A stretch of DNA of 64,000 nt, from NCBI GenBank assembly GCA_046331245.1, contig JAXLRH010000005.1, positions 186,001 through 250,000 of the forward strand, read 5' to 3'. The stretch is from SSF14 sp046331245. Its GTDB lineage: Bacteria > Actinomycetota > Acidimicrobiia > Acidimicrobiales > Microtrichaceae. Made by a program: the position numbers and the translations under genes. Below are positions 53,074 through 61,479 of the stretch, piece after piece; within the stretch, counting starts at the first letter, position 1; each line of letters begins with the position of its first letter. Below the pieces are notes generated by a model. It made no database searches. It was not told where the DNA came from and was given only the letters and a program-made list of their open reading frames with translations.

Positions 53074-54453
53074 TCAGATCAGCCGCAGTCGGCGCCCGAG
53101 GTCGCTCTGGAAGCGGCCCTCGGGGTCGACGCGGTGGCGGATCTCCTGCCACTCGCCGAGGCGCGGGTACATGGCCTCCATGTGCCTCGCGCTGACGCGG
53201 CTGTCCTTGGCGAGGTAGATGCGACCGCCGGCGGCGACCACCTCCTCGTCGAGGCGATCGAGCAGTGGGCCGAGGCCCGGGTCGCCGAGGGGCGCGTCGA
53301 ACGCCAGCGTCCATCCACTCGACGGGAACGAGAGGTGGCCCTCGTTGCCGGGGCCCATCCGCTTGAGCACGGCGAGGAACGACGGCGTTCCGGCGTCGCT
53401 GAGCGCCTCCAGCGACGAGCGCACCACGTCACCCGCAGCGTCGGGTACGACGAACTGCCACTGCAGGAAGCCGCGCGGGCCGTACACCCGGTTCCACTCC
53501 TCGACGAGGTCGAGCGGGTGGAAGAACTGCGTGATGGTCTGGAGGTGGTCGCGGCGCTTGGCCGGCGCCTTGCGGAACCACAGCTCGTTGAACGCCCGGG
53601 CGGTGAGCGTGTTGATCATGCCGGACGGCACCACCGGCGGCAGCGTGGCCAGCGAGTTCGACACGAACTGAAGCGGGTCGCCGGCGTACTTCGCCGGCAG
53701 CTCGTCGCGGCGTGCGAACCGGCCGCGGTCGAGCACCGAGCGCCCGAGGCCGGTGCCGGTCGTCATGATGTCGATCCAGGCGACGGAGTAGTCGTAGCGG
53801 TCGTCGCCCTCGACCATCAGGGCCATGACCTCGTCGAGGTCGGCCGCCCGGTCGGTGTCGACCACGAGGCGGCTCGACTCGATCGCCTTCATGCGGAAGG
53901 TCGCGTCGAGCACCAGGCCGGTGAGGCCCATGCCGCCGGCGGTGGCCCAGAACAGGTCGGGGTCGGAGGCGCGGCTGACGTCGAGCACCTCGCCGGTGCC
54001 GACCAGCAGCCGGAACGACTCGACGTGGTTGCACCACGAGCCCGCCTGGTGATGGTTCTTGCCGTGGATGTCGGCGGCGATCGCCCCGCCGACGGTCACC
54101 TGGCGGGTGCCCGGCGTGACGGGCACGAACCAGCCCATGGGCACGAACCACTCCATCAGCTGCTCGAGCGACGTGCCGGCGCGGGCCGTGACCAGGCCTG
54201 CCGAGGGGTCGAAGTCGAGCACCCCCACCGCAGTGGTGCCGTCGGCGACGACGCCGCCGGAGTTCTGCGCGCCGTCGCCGTAGCCGCGCCCGAGGCCCCG
54301 CCCGAGCATGCCGCGTGGCGACTCCCCCAGCGCGTCCTGCAGCTCGGCGAGGTCGAGCATCGACGTCATCGCCGCCGAGGTCGGAGCCGTCCGGCCCCAT
54401 CCGCTGAGGAGCCGACGGGCGTGCACCCTCGAACGCAGGTCAGCCGGAGACAT
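53074..54453 (-). CDS. dprE1: DprE1-like decaprenylphosphoryl-ribose oxidase
   Basis: The 459-residue FAD oxidoreductase has the N-terminal SGWGRTAPTSA and the PCMH FAD fold with LGRGLGRGYGDGAQNSGG, VTPGTRQVTVGGAIAADIHGKNHHQAGSWCNHVES, GLTGLVLDATFRM, and C-terminal segments FLQWQFVVPDAAGDVVRSSLE and DSRVSARHMEAMYP. In mycobacteria it works with DprE2 to epimerise decaprenylphosphoryl ribose to arabinose, the donor for arabinan synthesis. DprE2 is not adjacent here. The start overlaps the upstream UbiA-type gene by 14 bases. Confidence 0.92.
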   Translation of the reverse strand: MSPADLRSRVHARRLLSGWGRTAPTSAAMTSMLDLAELQDALGESPRGMLGRGLGRGYGDGAQNSGGVVADGTTAVGVLDFDPSAGLVTARAGTSLEQLMEWFVPMGWFVPVTPGTRQVTVGGAIAADIHGKNHHQAGSWCNHVESFRLLVGTGEVLDVSRASDPDLFWATAGGMGLTGLVLDATFRMKAIESSRLVVDTDRAADLDEVMALMVEGDDRYDYSVAWIDIMTTGTGLGRSVLDRGRFARRDELPAKYAGDPLQFVSNSLATLPPVVPSGMINTLTARAFNELWFRKAPAKRRDHLQTITQFFHPLDLVEEWNRVYGPRGFLQWQFVVPDAAGDVVRSSLEALSDAGTPSFLAVLKRMGPGNEGHLSFPSSGWTLAFDAPLGDPGLGPLLDRLDEEVVAAGGRIYLAKDSRVSARHMEAMYPRLGEWQEIRHRVDPEGRFQSDLGRRLRLI

Positions 54454-55414
54454 AGAACCCGATCCCCACGAGCACGGCCCACATCACGCCGATGATCTGC
54501 AGCTGCCGGTCCTTCATCAGGAGCTCCTCCGGCGCCGACCCCTCGCCCAGCTCGACGAGCAGGCCGTAGCGCAGGATGGCCACGAGGAACGGCAGGATCG
54601 ACACGAGGAACCACACGGCGCCGGGGCTCGACGCGGTGGAGTTGGCGAGCGCGACACCCGTCGCGGGCTCGGCCTTCTCGAATGCCCACTCCATGTACCC
54701 GACCAGCACGATGCCGGCCGACACCGCCTGGAGGAACCGCAGGTAGTTCTCCGTGTACACGCCCAGCGTGCGGCGAATGCCCTCGGTGCGGTCGCCGAGC
54801 TCCCGCTTCTCCGCGAGCCGCTTGCCGACGGCGATGAAGAGCGCCCCGAAGCAGCTGATGATGAAGAACCACTTGGAGATGCCCACGTCGACGGCGTAGG
54901 CGCCGCCGAGCAGGCGGAGGATGAACCCACCGGAGAGCGCGACGACGTCGAGCACCGGCTCGTTCTTCAGCCAGAAGGAGTAGAGCGTGGTCTGCACCGC
55001 GTAGATGCCGACGACCAGGCAGAACTGCCAATTGCGCCACAGGCCGAGGCCGAGGCCACCCAGGAGGAGCACGACCGACGAGGCGATCGCCAGCTGCACC
55101 GACACGATGCCGGCGGCGATGGGCCGGTTGCGCTTGGTGGGGTGACGCCGGTCGGACTCGACGTCGACGGAGTCGTTGATGAGGTAGGTGCTGCTGGCCA
55201 CCATCGAGAACGCGACGAAGGCGAGCAGGCTCTGGCGCACCGCGATGAAGTGGAAGTCGACGCCGCCGTCGGCGCCGCGCGAGAAGAAGGCGTTGCCCGC
55301 GGCGGGGGCGATGAAGACGAGCGCGTTCTTCGCCCACTGCTTGGGACGGCAGGCCTTGAGCAGGCCGCGTGCGAGGCCCATCTGGGACCCGGTCGTGGGG
55401 GTGGCGGTAGTCAT
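54440..55414 (-). CDS. Decaprenyl-phosphate phosphoribosyltransferase (UbiA family)
   Basis: The 324-residue polytopic protein has the UbiA signature NDSVDVESDRRHPTKRNRP at about 80-98, a second motif with LYSFWLKNEPVLDVVALSGGFILRLLGG and KRLAEK. This is the Rv3806c type that transfers phosphoribose from PRPP to decaprenyl phosphate, the step before DprE1. I start at ATG 55414; a TACAGT hexamer is 10 bases upstream. It overlaps dprE1 by 14 bases, so they are one operon. Confidence 0.9.
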   Translation of the reverse strand: MTTATPTTGSQMGLARGLLKACRPKQWAKNALVFIAPAAGNAFFSRGADGGVDFHFIAVRQSLLAFVAFSMVASSTYLINDSVDVESDRRHPTKRNRPIAAGIVSVQLAIASSVVLLLGGLGLGLWRNWQFCLVVGIYAVQTTLYSFWLKNEPVLDVVALSGGFILRLLGGAYAVDVGISKWFFIISCFGALFIAVGKRLAEKRELGDRTEGIRRTLGVYTENYLRFLQAVSAGIVLVGYMEWAFEKAEPATGVALANSTASSPGAVWFLVSILPFLVAILRYGLLVELGEGSAPEELLMKDRQLQIIGVMWAVLVGIGFYVSG

Positions 55415-55459
55415 GGGCGAGGACACTGTATCGGGAGGCAATCGAACCGACGGGGCCGA

Positions 55460-56194
55460 TCAGCCCACGATCAGGTGAAGGATTCGCAACTGCTCGGCGT
55501 CGGGTGGCGCCCCGAGCTCGGAGTAGAAGCGGCCGCGGGGCATCTGCGACCAGGCGAAGCACTCGGCCCAGTCGCCGGCGCCGCTCGAGAAGTCGTCGGC
55601 GCCCGACGCGACCCACCATCCGGCGTCGGCATCGCGGCTCCGGGTCAGGTTCCACAACCGGTGGTCGGCGTCGTCGAGCAGCGAGACGTCGACCGCGTGG
55701 CCCAGCTCGTGGGCGGTGACGTGCACGTAGTCGTCCAGCGTGAGGCCGTCCCGGCGGTAGATCTGGATGGTCTGGGTGCGCGGGAACGTGCTCCCCCGGT
55801 AGCCGGCCCGGGGCGGCAGGAACTCGATGCGCCAGCCCGGGAGGCGGTGCACCCAGTCAAAGGGGATGCGGGCGAGGACGGCGGCCCGCAGTGCCGCGTC
55901 GCTCGTGGGCACGGTGTCGGGCGCCGCCGCAGCGGGAGCAGCCGCAGCGGGAGCGGCCGCAGCGGGCGCGGCGGGAGCCGGAGCCTCCACGCTCGACCGC
56001 TCGATGCTGATGCCCTCCACCCGCGTGGGCACGGTGGTCGTGGGCACGGTGGTCGTGGGCACGGGCGCCGCCCGACCCGTGCTCGCCGGGCCGGCCTCGC
56101 CGGCGAGGGCGGAGGTGACCATCAGCGCGCTGAGCAGCGTGGCGCGCACCAGGATGCGGCCGCCGGCAGCGAGCGTGCGGGGGAATCCGGCCAT
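55460..56194 (-). CDS. Secreted HExxH-type protease-like protein
   Basis: The 244-residue protein has a signal peptide ending at about residue 31 (ALMVTSALAGEA), a Pro/Ala/Thr-rich linker with VPTTTVPTT, and a domain with TAHELGHAVD (HExxH zinc motif), RTQTIQIYRRDGLTLDDYVHV and WAECFAW. It looks like a zinc metallopeptidase or an inactive relative of SprT/anthrax-lethal-factor-like cores, exported to the cell surface. TACGGT is 6 bases before ATG 56194. It precedes the UbiA gene by 45 bases. Confidence 0.7.
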   Translation of the reverse strand: MAGFPRTLAAGGRILVRATLLSALMVTSALAGEAGPASTGRAAPVPTTTVPTTTVPTRVEGISIERSSVEAPAPAAPAAAAPAAAAPAAAAPDTVPTSDAALRAAVLARIPFDWVHRLPGWRIEFLPPRAGYRGSTFPRTQTIQIYRRDGLTLDDYVHVTAHELGHAVDVSLLDDADHRLWNLTRSRDADAGWWVASGADDFSSGAGDWAECFAWSQMPRGRFYSELGAPPDAEQLRILHLIVG

Positions 56195-56200
56195 GGAGCG

Positions 56201-56206
56201 ACCGTA
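56201..56206 (-). promoter_or_regulatory. -10 hexamer TACGGT, leaderless promoter of the secreted protease-like gene
   Basis: Minus-strand TACGGT is 6 bases before ATG 56194. Further upstream the gap (56207-56310) is AT-richer than usual here. Confidence 0.55.
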
Positions 56207-56310
56207 ACGATCGGTATCTTTCGTGTCATTACATATCTTTCCGAGTACCGGAGGCTGCTCCAGCAGCGCGATTCGTGGCATCCCTCGAAACGAGGGGGTA
56301 GACCGCACGC

Positions 56311-57390
56311 ATGAGGATGAGTGGGTCCCGTGGCATGACGCTGCGCCGGCGAGCGCTCAGCGTGGGCGGCGTCGCGGTCGCCGTCGTCGCCCTCGCGCCG
56401 CTCCTCGTCGTGGCGCTCCCCGTACTGGCACTGGTCGACCTGGCGACGGGGAAGCCCTCCCTCCCCATGGCCCGGCTCGCGGTGTTCGGGCTCTGGTACC
56501 TCGGCTGGGAGGTCGTCGCCGTCGCCGCCGCCTCCGCCCTCTGGGTCGCCTCGGGGTTCGGGTGGCGCATCCACTCCCCCCGCTTCCTCCTGGCGCACCG
56601 CCGCCTGCAGACCACGTGGGTGGTCTCGCTCCTCGGCGCGGCCCGCCGGGTGCTGCGGCTCGATCTGCAGATCGAGGGCGCGGAGCACCTCAGCGACGGC
56701 CCCCTCGTGGTCCTCTGCCGCCACGCGAGCCTCGTCGACACGCTGATCCCCGCCCGCCTGCTCCTCACGCAGGGCCTCGGGGTGCGCTACGTGCTGAAGG
56801 ACGACCTCATGTGGGATCCGGCGCTCGACATCATCGGGCACCGCCTCCCGAACTACTTCGTCGACCGGTCGAGCCCCGATCCGGAGGCCGAGGCGCTGGC
56901 GATCGGCCGGCTCGCGGCGGGCGCCGCGGCAGACGAGGCGGTCGTGATCTTCCCCGAGGGCACGCGCTGGTCACCGGGCAAGCGCCGCCGTGTGATCGAC
57001 TCCCTCCACGAACGCGAGCCGGAACGGGCCCGCCGCGCCGAGCGCAACGTGTTCACGATGCCGCCGCGATCGCGCGGCACCCTCGCGATCCTCGCCGGCG
57101 CGGCCGACGCCGACGTGGCGGTCGTCGCGCACACCGGGCTGGAAGGGCTGTCGGGCCCCAAGGAGGCGCTCCGGGCCCTCCCCCTCCGCCATCCCGTGCG
57201 GGTGTCGATCCGCCGCATCCCCCGCGCCGAGGTGCCCGAGGATCCCGCCGGGCAGCGGGCGTGGCTGCACGACCAGTGGGATCAGGTGGAGGACTGGGTG
57301 TCGCGCAACACGGCGCTCATGTCCGACACGGCCCGCAGTGTGCCCCTCACCGTGCCCGTCACCTTCGACCGCCCGACGCGGGGCCGGTAG
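56311..57390 (+). CDS. 1-acylglycerol-3-phosphate acyltransferase-like (PlsC family)
   Basis: The 359-residue protein has two N-terminal transmembrane helices, then CRHASLVDTLIPA (the HX4D motif), NYFVDRSSP and IFPEGTRWSPGK (the FPEGTR motif). It is expected to acylate lysophosphatidic acid or a related glycolipid at the membrane. Its 5' leader holds a 6-bp inverted repeat (CCCTCG at 56282-56287, CGAGGG at 56291-56296) 14 bases before the ATG. The C-terminal 109 bases overlap the convergent GT2 gene, so the final 36 residues are unusual. Confidence 0.85.
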   Translation: MRMSGSRGMTLRRRALSVGGVAVAVVALAPLLVVALPVLALVDLATGKPSLPMARLAVFGLWYLGWEVVAVAAASALWVASGFGWRIHSPRFLLAHRRLQTTWVVSLLGAARRVLRLDLQIEGAEHLSDGPLVVLCRHASLVDTLIPARLLLTQGLGVRYVLKDDLMWDPALDIIGHRLPNYFVDRSSPDPEAEALAIGRLAAGAAADEAVVIFPEGTRWSPGKRRRVIDSLHEREPERARRAERNVFTMPPRSRGTLAILAGAADADVAVVAHTGLEGLSGPKEALRALPLRHPVRVSIRRIPRAEVPEDPAGQRAWLHDQWDQVEDWVSRNTALMSDTARSVPLTVPVTFDRPTRGR

Positions 57391-57953
57391 GGCACCGCGA
57401 CCTCCTCGATCCGCCACCCGGCGTCGCCGGCCCGGATCACCATCTCGAGCGGCCACCCGAAGCGCCGATCGGCGACGCCGAGCGCCAGCAGTGCGTCGCG
57501 CCTCATCGCCCTCATCGGCCCGAGATCGGTGACCGGCGCGCCGGTGATCCGGCGGATGCGGCGGGCGAGGAAGCGGTTGGCCAGGCGGGCGTGCGGTGGC
57601 CAGGCACCGCGGGTCTCGGCGCGGCGAGCGCCCATCACCAGGTCGGCACGCCCCGCGAGCACCGGGTCGCACACCGACGGGAGGTCCTGCGGATCGAGGC
57701 TCGCGTCGGCGTCGCAGAAGGCGATCACGTCGGCCGTCGCCGCCGTCAGGCCGGCGAAGCAGGCGGCGCCGAACCCCCGCTGCGGCTCGGTCACGACCAG
57801 CGCGCCGAGGCGCTCCGCGACCTCCGCTGTGCCGTCGGTGGAGCCGTTGTCGACCACGATCGTCCGGTAGCCCTCGGGCATCCGGGGCAGGACCCACTCC
57901 AGCGCCTCGGCCTCGTCGAGAGCGGGAAGGATCACGTCGACGAGCGGTGGCAC
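57282..57953 (-). CDS. GT2 family glycosyltransferase
   Basis: The 223-residue protein has VDVILPALDEAEALEWVL, TIVVDNGSTDGTAEVAERLGA, VIAFCDADASLDPQDL with the DxD-like metal site, and VPYRPRVGRSKVTGTVRGTLRA at the end, as in polyprenyl-phosphate mannosyl- or glucosyltransferase-like GT2 proteins. There is no membrane domain. GTG 57953 is the start; TAGCGT is 6 bases upstream. Its 3' part overlaps plsC by 109 bases. The GT2 belongs with the epimerase and transferase genes that follow on the other strand. Confidence 0.85.
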   Translation of the reverse strand: MPPLVDVILPALDEAEALEWVLPRMPEGYRTIVVDNGSTDGTAEVAERLGALVVTEPQRGFGAACFAGLTAATADVIAFCDADASLDPQDLPSVCDPVLAGRADLVMGARRAETRGAWPPHARLANRFLARRIRRITGAPVTDLGPMRAMRRDALLALGVADRRFGWPLEMVIRAGDAGWRIEEVAVPYRPRVGRSKVTGTVRGTLRAVSDMSAVLRDTQSST

Positions 57954-57959
57954 GGCGTC

Positions 57960-57965
57960 ACGCTA
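57960..57965 (-). promoter_or_regulatory. -10 hexamer TAGCGT, leaderless promoter of the GT2 gene
   Basis: Minus-strand TAGCGT is 6 bases before GTG 57953. The divergent gap to ATG 57991 also contains TAACGT (57976-57981) pointing right, 9 bases before that ATG. Confidence 0.6.
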
Positions 57966-57990
57966 GGCGAGCATCTAACGTTCGGACCCG

Positions 57991-59322
57991 ATGCGGCGGT
58001 CGGGGATGTCCTGGGGATTCGGCGTCGCCGGGGTGGTCGTCGCGTTCGCGCTCGTGTGGCCGCACCTGTGGAAGGTGCCGGAGCACGACGGTGTGCACGC
58101 CAAGCCGTTCGTCGGTTCGTGGGACGTCCACGACCTGAGCGGCCTCCGATTCGCAGTGTTCTGCGCCGGGATCATCCTCTGGATCTGGCCCCGGTTCACC
58201 GCCTCGATCGCCGGCTGGCGGCTCGCCCTGGCGAGTGGCGCCGCGTCGGTGGTGTGGGCGGTCGCGTTGGCGGGCTCGCCGGGCATCGACGCGATCTGGG
58301 CGCCGATGGCCGAGCGGCACGGCTACCTCGGCGTCGCCGAGCGGCTGCAACCGTCGGCGTTCCTGCGCCACTTCGTCGCGAACGCCGACGGATACCCGAT
58401 CCACGTGAAGGGCCACCCGCCGGGCGCTCCCCTGCTCTTCCACTGGCTGTCGGCGATCGGGCTGGGCGGGCCGCGGTGGGCCACGGTGCTCGTGCTCGTC
58501 GTGTGGGGTCTCGGCGTCGCCGCCGTCCTCGTGGCCACGGCGGAGGTCGCCGGGACCGACACGGCTCGCCGGGCGAGCGGCGCCGTCGCGTTCGTCCCCG
58601 CGGTCGTGTGGGCGGCCACGTCGGCGGACGCGCTGTTCGCCGGGGCCATGGCCGTCTCGCTCGCCGCCGTGGTGGTGGCGTCGGGGCGGCGTGACGTGTG
58701 GGGCGACGTGCTCGCCGTGCTCGGCGGCGCCGCTGCGGCGTTCAGCCTCCACCTCTCGTACGGCCTCGCTCCCCTGCTGCTCGTCGCGGTGGCCGTGATC
58801 GCGATGCGCCGACGGTGGCGCACCGCCGTGGCCGCAGCCGTCGGCGGCGCGGCCGTGACGGCGGCGTTCGTGGCGTTCGGGTTCTGGTGGCTGGACGGTC
58901 TGGAGGCGACGCGCGGCTTCTACCACGAGGGCATCGCGCTCAACCGGCCCTACGGCTACTTCACGTTCGCGGGCAACCCCGGCGCGCTGGCGATCTCGAT
59001 GGGTCCGCCGGCGATCGGCGGGCTCGGCATCGCCGTCACCGGGTTCGTGCGCGGCAGGCGGCGCCGCGAGCTCCCCGAACACTGGGAGCGCGCGATCCTG
59101 CCGCTCGCGGTCCTCGTCGCCGTGCTCGCCGCCGACCTCTCGGGCCTGTCGAAGGCCGAGGTCGAGCGCATCTGGCTGCCGTTCGTGCCGTGGCTCGCAG
59201 CGGCAGGCGCGCTCGTGTGGACGGGCATCCGTCGCCCGACGTCGTACTCGCAGCGGTGCTGGCTCGGCGCGTCGCTCGCCCTCGGCCTCGGCATCCAGGC
59301 CGTGCTGGTGTCACCCTGGTGA
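57991..59322 (+). CDS. Polytopic membrane protein, GT-C-like
   Basis: The 443-residue protein has about ten transmembrane helices. An external loop has IDAIWAPMAERHGYLGVAERLQPSAFLRHFVANADGYPIHVKGHPPGAPLLFHWL, which resembles the acceptor/donor loops of GT-C glycosyltransferases (GHPPG). A polyprenyl-phosphate sugar would be the donor. No family is firmly assigned. It overlaps the following epimerase start by 4 bases (GTGA), and a TAACGT hexamer lies upstream. Confidence 0.7.
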   Translation: MRRSGMSWGFGVAGVVVAFALVWPHLWKVPEHDGVHAKPFVGSWDVHDLSGLRFAVFCAGIILWIWPRFTASIAGWRLALASGAASVVWAVALAGSPGIDAIWAPMAERHGYLGVAERLQPSAFLRHFVANADGYPIHVKGHPPGAPLLFHWLSAIGLGGPRWATVLVLVVWGLGVAAVLVATAEVAGTDTARRASGAVAFVPAVVWAATSADALFAGAMAVSLAAVVVASGRRDVWGDVLAVLGGAAAAFSLHLSYGLAPLLLVAVAVIAMRRRWRTAVAAAVGGAAVTAAFVAFGFWWLDGLEATRGFYHEGIALNRPYGYFTFAGNPGALAISMGPPAIGGLGIAVTGFVRGRRRRELPEHWERAILPLAVLVAVLAADLSGLSKAEVERIWLPFVPWLAAAGALVWTGIRRPTSYSQRCWLGASLALGLGIQAVLVSPW

Positions 59323-60392
59323 GCGTGCAACGGATCCTGGTCACCGGTGGGTGCGGTTTCATCGGCTCGGCGATCGTCGACCAGCTCGTGGAGCGCGGGC
59401 TCGACGTCGTCGTGCTCGACAACCTCACAGCCGACGTCCATCCGTCGCGACCGGACTACCTGCGCGCCGACGTCCGCTACCTCGAGGCCGACGTCCGCGA
59501 CCCCGGGGCGTGGGCGACGGCCCTCGACGGGGTGGACGCCGTCTGCCACCAGGCGGCCAAGGTCGGCCTCGGCGTCGATTTCGGCGACGCGCCCGCCTAC
59601 GTCGGCGACAACGACGTCGGCACCGCGGCCGGGCTCTGGGCCATGCACCGCGCCGGCTTCGACGGTCGCATCGTGCTGGCCTCGTCCATGGTCGTGTACG
59701 GGGAGGGCCGCTACCGCTGCGACGAGCACGGCATCGTGCGGCCGGCCCAACGCCGGGTCGAGCGGCTCGACGTCGGCGACTACGAGCCGCCGTGCCCGCG
59801 CTGCGACGCACCGCTCGCCTGGACCCTCGTCGACGAGGACGCCCCCACCGACCCCCGCAACGTGTACGCCGCGACGAAGCTGCACCAGGAGCACCTGTGC
59901 TCCGCCTTCGCCCACGAGCACGGCACCACGGTGACGTCCCTCCGCTACCACAACGTGTACGGCCCGCGGATGCCCCGGGACACGCCCTACGCCGGGGTCG
60001 CCGCCATCTTCCGCAGTGCGCTGGAACGGGGCGAGTCGCCGCGGGTGTTCGAGGACGGCGGCCAGATGCGCGACTTCGTGCACGTGGACGACGTCGCCCG
60101 CGCCAACGTGGCGGCGCTGACCACCTCCACCCCGTACGACGGTGCGCTCAACGTCGCCAGCGGCTCACCGCACTCGGTGCTCGACATGGCCGAGGCCCTC
60201 TGCGACGCGGCCGGGTCGGTTCGGCCCACGGTCGTCGGCGGTCACCGTCTCGGCGACGTGCGCCACGTGGTGGCGAGCGCCGACCGGCTCGCCGATGCGC
60301 TCGGCGTGCGGGCGCAGGTGGCCTTCGCCGACGGGATGGCCGAGTTCGTGAACGCGCCGCTCAGGCGGCCGGCATCGGCAGACGCACCGTGA
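59319..60392 (+). CDS. NAD-dependent epimerase/dehydratase (extended SDR) with a cysteine insertion
   Basis: The 357-residue protein has VTGGCGFIGS at 9-17, QAAKVGLGVDF, SSMVVYGEGRYR, YAATK with Y183 and K187 as the catalytic pair, and SLRYHNVYGPRMP. It should epimerise or oxidise a nucleotide sugar. An insertion at about 130-165 carries C134, C159 and C162 (CPRCD), a likely zinc site. The GTG start overlaps the upstream stop. Its 3' end overlaps the convergent kinase gene by 32 bases. It belongs to the glycan cluster. Confidence 0.85.
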   Translation: MSVQRILVTGGCGFIGSAIVDQLVERGLDVVVLDNLTADVHPSRPDYLRADVRYLEADVRDPGAWATALDGVDAVCHQAAKVGLGVDFGDAPAYVGDNDVGTAAGLWAMHRAGFDGRIVLASSMVVYGEGRYRCDEHGIVRPAQRRVERLDVGDYEPPCPRCDAPLAWTLVDEDAPTDPRNVYAATKLHQEHLCSAFAHEHGTTVTSLRYHNVYGPRMPRDTPYAGVAAIFRSALERGESPRVFEDGGQMRDFVHVDDVARANVAALTTSTPYDGALNVASGSPHSVLDMAEALCDAAGSVRPTVVGGHRLGDVRHVVASADRLADALGVRAQVAFADGMAEFVNAPLRRPASADAP

Positions 60393-61479
60393 AGCGGCAG
60401 CCGCCGTCGACGTTGCGCACGTCGATGACCCCGGCGTGGGCCTCCACCAGGCCCCGAGCGATGGCCAGGCCCAACCCGCCACCACCGTGGGCCGGCGTGC
60501 GGGCGCTGTCGCCGCGGTAGGCGAGGTCGAACACCCGCTCGATGTCGGTGTGCGGGATGCCGCCGCACCCGTCCTCCACCGCCAGCTCCGCGTGCCCACC
60601 GGTGTGGCGCACCTCGACCTTCACGACGCCGCCGGCCGGCGTGTGGCGGATCGCGTTGTCGAGCAGGTTCTGCACCACGCGCAGCATCTCCGGGGACGAC
60701 ACGTCGAGCTCGGGGGCCGGTCCGACCAGCTCGCCCGTGAGCTCCACGCCCTTCGCGCCGGCGGTCGGCGCGGCCGAGGCGACGGCGTCGGACACGAGGT
60801 CACCCAGCGAGATCCGCTCCACGGCGAGGCTCACCCGCTCGACCTGCAGACGCGACAGCTCGAAGAGGTCGTCCACGAGGCGGGCGAGCCGTTCGGCCTC
60901 CACCTGGATCCGCCGGTGGTACCCCGCCACCGTCTCGGGATCGTCGACGACGCCGTCGGACAGCGCCTCGGCCATCACCCGGATGCCCGCGAGCGGGGTG
61001 CGCAGGTCGTGACTCACCCACGCGACGAGCTCACGCCGCGACCGCTCGAGGGCCTCCTGCCGCTCGTGCCCGGCGGCGATCATGAGGCGGCGGCGCTCGA
61101 GCTCGTCCACGAGCCGGAGCGTGGCCACGACGCCCACGACGCCGGCGCCGCAGATCACGACGGCGAGCGCGCTGAGGTCGTGCGGCGACACGAACATCGA
61201 ACGGGCGGCGATCCAGGCACCGACGCTGAGGCTCAACGCCGGCGTGAGCGCGATCACCGACGCGCGGAACCGCACGCCGGCACGGCGCGTCATCCAGCGC
61301 TCGCTGATCGGGGTCACGATCACGACGCTCAGCAACCAGCACCCGAGCGCGACGCCGAACGAGATGGCGATGAGCACGCCGGCGTCGCCCGCGGGGATGC
61401 CGGTGGCGACCGCGACGAGTGCAGCGCCCAGCAGCCCGGCCACGACGACCGCCGCGTACAGCCGCCGCTCGGAGGTCAC
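60361..61479 (-). CDS. Sensor histidine kinase
   Basis: The 372-residue protein has four predicted transmembrane helices in the first 125 residues, a HisKA helix with AWVSHDLRTPLAGIRVMAEAL (phospho-His in SHDLRTP) and a HATPase_c domain with NLLDNAIRHTPAGG, DGCGGI and GGGGLGLAIARGLVEAH. It lacks a large external sensor domain, so it may sense a signal in or near the membrane. GTG 61479 overlaps the stop of the response regulator gene by 4 bases, so both are coupled. Confidence 0.92.
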   Translation of the reverse strand: MTSERRLYAAVVVAGLLGAALVAVATGIPAGDAGVLIAISFGVALGCWLLSVVIVTPISERWMTRRAGVRFRASVIALTPALSLSVGAWIAARSMFVSPHDLSALAVVICGAGVVGVVATLRLVDELERRRLMIAAGHERQEALERSRRELVAWVSHDLRTPLAGIRVMAEALSDGVVDDPETVAGYHRRIQVEAERLARLVDDLFELSRLQVERVSLAVERISLGDLVSDAVASAAPTAGAKGVELTGELVGPAPELDVSSPEMLRVVQNLLDNAIRHTPAGGVVKVEVRHTGGHAELAVEDGCGGIPHTDIERVFDLAYRGDSARTPAHGGGGLGLAIARGLVEAHAGVIDVRNVDGGCRFTVRLPMPAA

